A program made the position numbers and the translations under genes. Below are positions 57,780-64,000 of a stretch of DNA of 64,000 nucleotides, piece after piece. Origin of the DNA: Adineta ricciae (Eukaryota; Rotifera; Eurotatoria; Adinetida; Adinetidae). Within the stretch, counting starts at the first letter, position 1; every line of letters begins with the position of its first letter. A model generated the notes under the pieces. It saw nothing but the letters and a program-made list of their open reading frames with translations, was not told where the DNA came from and did not search any database. The stretch lies in the NCBI GenBank assembly GCA_905250025.1, contig CAJNOJ010000112.1:186001-250000 (forward strand), read 5' to 3'.

Positions 57780-60700
57780 TTATTGTTCGCTAGCACTAAG
57801 ATCTGAATCGAATTCTGCAGCAGCGGGAATATCATTGATCATACCATCACCATCGATACTTGAACAATAAGTAATCGCATAATTTAAGCGTTCATACATG
57901 ATGTCAGCTGTAGAGTATCTCGGCAAATCAAGTGCAAATGAACATGTATGTGAATCTTAACAAAAATAGAAAATATATAAACAAATGGCAGAGATTTTAA
58001 AGATAAAATCCATACTCGGTAGTGTTTTATCGACATCACCATCATCAGTATCGTATGGACTGATAGTAAACTGAGTGGTGAAATCATCATCTCGATTAGG
58101 TAATGTACATCGTCCCCAAACAAAAATTAGAAATAACTTTTTCTGTTCTTCATTCATCATATCACTTATCACAGTCCAAAATTGCTGAATCGTTGGCGAA
58201 TCGATACTATAATCACCATCATAACTGGTGTTTCGTTTTAGTAGTTCAATATCGATATGCCCTTTTCCACATACTGCCTCTTCCAATTCGTGAGCGGTGA
58301 ACAGAGTCAAATAACAACCAGGAACTATATTATACAAACCTTGTCGAATGAATTCAATCTGTCGTCGAAATTCATTCAGGCGATATTCACGGTAAGTGTG
58401 GCAATAATCTCTGAAATTCTTTGTTGTAATCAGTACCTCTTTTCCATCAGGAATTATTTCGTAGGTTTGTCCAGCTGAGCTTACAACTTCGAATCGAAGA
58501 TCACCCATCATACTAGAAAACAATTCGTCGATATTCTCGATGGATTCCATCTGTTTCATGGCCTTTTCTATTTCATTGATCATTGTGAAACTTTGGACAT
58601 CGATCGATTCAATATCTTCTAGTGTAATCGACTCATGAACTAACTGCTTCCATAACAAATCCGGAAATTTCAGATCTAAATAATGTTTCCTTCGAATAGC
58701 CATTCCCATCAATTGGCCAACGAATTGATATTGTTTCTTAATTTTATCCGGAATTGATTGATACGGCGAAAATACATTCGGAATCCAGCGATCACGGTTC
58801 AAACCATTATTCATTCTCCCATTCGGACATAAAATAAACAATGGCAGATAACTACTACATATATCGGCACATATACGTGTGATCGAGTCACGATAAGGAC
58901 CACCTTGGTCAGTACTATGCATGCCAATATATTGTGCTCGCCATAGATGATCGCTTGGCATGCGAAAAATGTGATGAGCATTGGCATAGAGCTGCTCATA
59001 TGCTTGATTGAACATCGTCGATGTACTCGTTCTGTGAACATCGCAAGCACTGACGGTATCGAAGTTGACGCTTAAGATTTGAGTTGGTGCAGTTGCAGTA
59101 GCAAGTATTGATGAATTGAGAAACTCAGATTTGATTGGATGTAAAATATATAGTCGAGCAAGACGTATTTTGTCAATGAGGACGCTTTGATTTGGTAGCA
59201 AGTTGAAATCTAAAATTGGTATTATTTTTGTTAGAGATAAATTGAAACGATGGATTAATTCACAGCGTTTCTTTATATGCAGTGCAGATATATGCGATAG
59301 AGATGGATAGATTTTGTAGTAATTTGAATTTGGAACTTCTTCATTTGGTAGACTATCGATTAGCTCAGTAATTGACAATCCAATCGACGGATAATTGTTG
59401 AGAAAACTCATTAGCTGTTGATCAGCAATCGGATCAAAGTAACAAGATGACGTGTCCGTTACATTGGTGGACAGATTCGCTTTTCCAAATAAAGTATCGA
59501 TCAGCTCAATTGTTGAGAAAACGTCTTGGAAATTCGGTGATAAATCCAATTCTTGATCTCCTCTTCGAATAAGTAGGTAAACGATATCCATCAGGTTGAT
59601 TTGAAATGTTTTCATTCGACGACTGCTTGCCGATGTTGCACTCGGCGGTATCTCAATAAATAAACGGAATAAAAACGATTGAATCTGATGGCACAAACGA
59701 AAATGTTCACTTTGCTGAAGCAACATGCAAAACAAGTGTAAAACGAAGCTTTTCGTTTGATAGGTTTGACTTAGGAGGAAAATGTCGAATAATAGGTCAA
59801 TAAATAATGCAGGAAATAATAGTGGAATGAAGAACTCTGTATCATCAAGAGAAAGTTTAAGAAATATATGAAAAAGTTTGAGCAGATATCTCAAATTTGG
59901 CTGTTGAATGATCGATTGTTTGTTGATGAGATTTATTTCATCGTCGTCACTATCAGAAATTATCTTAGCCGGTTCCGATAGAAGTTGAATCCACTGATGA
60001 ATCATATCTTTTTGCAATTGATAGAGTAAAGGAGCTTTCCTTTGAAAGATTTCATTATTGAATTGACTGGAATTTTCATTCTGATATTTTCGTAATTCAT
60101 TAACCTCCGTTTTCAATATTGATGTTATCACCAAGCTCATTCGATCGATCTGATCATCGAGAGATGAACGCGTGTACGTATAATGATAATCTAACAATTT
60201 CAACAATGTAATAATAAACGTATAATCACCGAAAACTCCTAATGGAATAGGATTCGTCGTGTCTGTCGACCAAAATCTCAATATATTCAAGATTGTATAA
60301 TGAGCATAGATGGAGATAAGTTCACGTTCGCAAGCAAAACGTGATTGAACATACTGAGACTCAGTGATCTGCCGATGAGAATAATGAATTAGTGTATATC
60401 GAGAGTTACATTTCATTGTCTGATCCTGCAGTGGATGATTGAAATCGAATAGTTGATGCAGAGAATCAGTATCATTGGCGAGCTGGGATTTGTCGCGAAC
60501 CCAGTCGATCAAACTTTCCTTAATACCTAAATGTTGAACTGTTTGAGAAAACCATTTCTTATCATTCGTAATCGATTTATCCAACAATGTCAGTGTTGGT
60601 AGATCATTTCGATGAGTGAAGATAATTTCCGCTACATTATCAAATGATTGGTCGGCGTCGATGTCAGGTAGACTGATAAGGTGCTTGAAATTGGACAGAA

Positions 60701-63700
60701 CTTCATCATTTGTTTTTCTCTTTTCGCGTAAGATCGTATCGAGCAATTGAATACTAGCTAATGGATTATGGGTGATAGCGGATTGAATGGATGCTTCATC
60801 ATAGCCAATTAATAGAAGACTGGGTGCAACGATTGAATATGGAAATACAGTAAGGGCATCTAGAGAATATTTTGGCGAATTGAATTTTCCGTCGAGAATC
60901 GTTATCGCTTTATTTGAATATGTCAGCGATTTACATACGATTCGAAGTGTATCATTATTCAGAGTATTCTTCGTTTCTCGAAAGAGATCAATGTGAGTGT
61001 CTTTGATCGTCCATTGTTTCTCGTCAACGACGGTATCAATTTCCAACGTACCATTAACAAAGATTTTTAAAGAAGTATGATTGCCAACAATGGCGAAGCG
61101 CAGAAAATCATTTCGTTTTAAAACAGATTGACTTTGGATACCAGTTGATAAACAAAGATAGCCATTGTCATTGATAAATATACTTGATGACGAACTCGGT
61201 ATTGTTATCAAGGTAATTTGCTCATTCGTTTTTGGAAATTCTGATATTAAAATATCTAAAACAAATGTGAATTCTTCCCATGGTTCAGTGGATTTTTCTA
61301 AGGTTAAATAAGTTTGATTTCCAAAGAATTCAACTACTGATTGGTCAGTTCCTTCGATTGTTCGGACAGCTTGCAAATGGTTAGTTGAGAAATACAAGTT
61401 CTCTGAAAGATATGTTTGCTTCCTGTTAAATGTAAATGTATTGACTTGCTTGCGATATTCCTTCAAGCGATGGTGATCGATTGAGACATAAGTCAAACCA
61501 TACGTAAAAAGTTGACGAATATGCTGTTGAGAAAGAGCATACTTCCAAACAGCTAAATTTTTTATACCGGCTGAAAGATTAGGTAAAATTGAAAGATTAT
61601 AATCTGGGAGTAAAGTGATTTTCTCCAGTATAAAACAATCATTATTTATGTAGACAATTATGTGCCGGGAAGTTGTATCAAATACGATTGCTATTCGAGT
61701 TGATTGAGTAATTTTATCGGTTGGAACTCGAATAGAAAGGTCATTCGATGTAGAAAATGTTACTAGTATCACATCGGGAGTGGTAATGCTAGTGAACATG
61801 TTCAAGTCGAAACTAATTGTCAATGAACCTTGATGGTCGATTTTCAATGGAAAACCATTGCTTTCGTTTGCCAAAATAGCTTGTTGATCATCGCATTTGA
61901 ATGAATTTTCGAGATGATTATTATTTACATAATCTCTTAATAGAGTATTGTCTTTGGTTTGATGATAATTTGGAACTTTATCTTGCAGTAAGTATGCATT
62001 TTCAGGATAAGGGACTACAGCTTGTTCAACAGCGCCTTGCGTTGGCAACAACAGTGGCTTATAACCTTTGGGTAACGGACAGTCTGACATATCATATGGA
62101 TGAAAAATAAATTCACATGAACACATGGCGTAGTTCGCAGCTCTTAGAGTTACACCAGGGAAATAAGTTGCACCATAACCATTGGGCAACATATTACACG
62201 GAGTTGTTGTTTGTGCAATAGGTGCCTGATGTTCAAAAGCTGTGCCGAGGAAATGTCCGTTTAACCAATATTGAATTCGAATTTCATTTTCAGATATCTC
62301 AATACCACAGCCGCAGACATCACCCGCTCCCCAACGAATATTCTCCGTCAAATATTTAAATTCGCCATTGTTGAGAAGTTTGTTCTCTGATCCAGCATAC
62401 GACCACGAATAGATATCATTCCCCATTCCAACTGCATCCGTTGGAGTGAATCCGGTTGTTGCCCAGCCAATTTGGGTATTTGTACCTTCAAGTAAACGAA
62501 CACAGTAATACCATTTACCTTCACTTAATCGTAGATTATTGAGAACAAATGTAACTATTGAGACATTATCACTTTCCGATATGAGATAAATTCGACCAAG
62601 GAATCGATGTGCAGTTCCACTTTCTTCGGGAAACCAGGTTTTTGTAATTGTGAGCGGCATTGGAACAATTTCGATTTCGTCAGGTCCAATTCGACCGTGT
62701 CGGTAGAATTGCATATCTTTTTTCGATACGACTGATTTCCATTGATAATCTGATGATAGACTTGTAGCAAGGAGCTCTTCTGTTAAATGATCCTGATGAA
62801 TAGGATGATCATTCCAATGAGTCAATACGCATTCGTCTTTCGTGTCATCCATTGGATCGTCAATGATCTGTTTCATTTGTTTGCATCGATCAAGACTGAG
62901 ACAATACTGTTCCAAATGTCGTTTATTCGATAATACTAAACCAACTGGATGATGATCGATGTTCGTATATAAATCCGATGTTGATAATTTAGCTAGAACT
63001 GATGCATACGATTTTTGAAGAAAAATATCGATCGATTTTTGGTTTTTTAATAATCGATAGAGCGTAGCAATTGATCGACGTTTTAATTCGATTAACAATA
63101 GAGGTTCAATCGTTGACGTCTCCGTTTGAATAAATGACATCAGAGCATCGAAGATCGATCCGATCGTTTCATCGAAACTTGCCGGTAAAACATCGACTTC
63201 CACTCGAATTCGATTTCCACTGATGGATTCCGTTTTATTCGTTTGACCATATTGAATTACATACGGACGAGCATTTTGTGCATTTAAATCCAGTGCATTT
63301 TGATCAATATCAATAATAACTGCCAATTCAGTATCTCGAATACTTTGGTCATCGGAATACACGCGAATAATGGAACTTAAACAGTAAGGATACATACAAC
63401 CACCGAGAATCGACAAGCAGGAAAAGAGACTATCGATTTGATCTGGAGATTTTAGATTTGCATTTGAGAGAATCAACTTGAAGATCAATTGAATAGCAAT
63501 CGATTGTCCTGGTGACGGAGTCGATATGATCGTTCGAATAATATAGATCAATTCTGTTGATATCTCGGGTAGACTATTCGAAATGACAGAAAAGATATCG
63601 GCGAAAAAATTTTGTATTGAAAGGTTCGGTGTTTCACCGGTACTATCAGGTAATAGCGGAAACAAGTACCGGAGAATTTTCAACGAAAGTAGGATGGATA

Positions 63701-64000
63701 TGTTATTTTGACTTGTTCGATAGATACTTAACATCTGTTCGACGTAGTCAACTGTGGCGAAATGATTTCGAACCTTTGGATACGAACTAAGACAGCGTAA
63801 GATAAGTAGCAAGAATTGATTGATGTAGAGTTCTGTATCACGTTGAGAATTTTCAGTGATCGAGACAGCTTGAATAAACCAATCGATTGCCGTGTTTGTT
63901 AACGAGTATCGTTTGAGATTTGCTATCGATTGTTGCTGATTGGTTTGCTTTAATTCCGGTAAAAGTAGTTGATAGAAAACGAAATCTTCTTGTTCTCCTT
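57780..64000 (-). CDS. HECTD4: HECTD4-like HECT E3 ubiquitin ligase, 5' partial
   Basis: The frame is open to base 64000 on the minus strand, so the N-terminus lies outside. The visible 3' part is one exon (64000-58016), a 60-bp intron (57956-58015, phase 1) and the last exon 57955-57780. Domains in order: armadillo-like helices; a SPRY domain (about 62600-62150: WYYCVRLLEGTNTQIGW, GCGIEISENEIRIQYWLNGH); a LamG/concanavalin-like segment (about 61850-60950); helical repeats; the HECT domain from about 58960 (GMHSTDQGGPYRDSITRI, LPLFILCPNGRMNNGLNRDR, QLMGMAIRRKHYLDLKFP). The catalytic Cys is in SHTCSFALDLPRYS, codon 57944-57942, in the last exon. The block around DQGGPYRD and the C-terminus CSSIDGDG match HECTD4 rather than HERC1, and no RCC1 repeats are seen. 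It transfers ubiquitin from E2 to substrates. Confidence 0.9.

Overview
The window looks like nuclear DNA of a bdelloid rotifer (Adineta/Rotaria type). It is AT-rich and gene-dense. The spliced genes have tiny GT-AG introns, mostly 48-62 bp. Clear animal genes (a prominin, a HECTD4-type ubiquitin ligase, an epsilon-type diacylglycerol kinase, an SLC16-like transporter, ependymin-related and PLAC8 proteins, rhodopsin-like receptors) sit beside genes or gene ruins of fungal or bacterial character, which is a known bdelloid trait. The species assignment is inference; no marker gene is present. No rRNA, tRNA or CRISPR was recognised.

Layout. 1-11.5 kb: the 3' part of a giant protein with ASH-like beta domains and four von Willebrand A domains (open at the left edge). 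12.6-15.0 kb: a seven-exon prominin. 15.7-17.3 kb: a rhodopsin-like receptor on the minus strand whose last codons are interrupted by a 415-bp foldback element flanked by TA. 19.0-20.3 kb: a membrane-anchored kelch-type beta-propeller on a poly-Thr stalk. 21.6-23.5 kb: diacylglycerol kinase. 23.8-27.1 kb: a small conserved orphan, an ABC half-transporter and a coiled-coil protein. 27.5-28.6 kb: a decayed fungal-type ACS-family permease that ORF calling would miss. 29.5-30.3 kb: a two-TM orphan. 30.6-31.7 kb: an intronless secreted P1-family peptidase. 32.2-35.7 kb: a second receptor, an ependymin-related secreted protein and a multi-TM orphan. 36.1-37.6 kb: a ten-repeat EF-loop/Pro-Gly-rich protein with a recent 450-bp internal duplication. 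37.9-41.1 kb: a two-TM protein, a PLAC8 protein and a third receptor. 42-43 kb: a caspase-like protein. 43.6-46.9 kb: a heparinase II/III-like protein with a signal peptide and a C-terminal TM anchor. 47.2-48.5 kb: a second stalked propeller, this time with NHL repeats. 49.4-51.7 kb: a polytopic LtaS-like sulfatase-superfamily protein. 52.2-54.6 kb: an eight-exon monocarboxylate-transporter-like protein. 55.2-55.5 kb: a GH19 chitinase/endolysin ruin. 55.9-56.8 kb: a VOPP1/shisa-like PPxY protein. 57.8-64 kb: the 3' part of a HECTD4-like ligase (open at the right edge).

There is no operon and no single pathway. Many products act at the cell surface or outside the cell: receptors, stalked propellers, polysaccharide lyase, sulfatase-like enzyme, secreted peptidase and lipid-binding protein, with degraded permease and chitinase genes alongside. 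I rebuilt exon structures by hand from splice signals and frame continuity. The exon totals divide by three for each complete spliced model.
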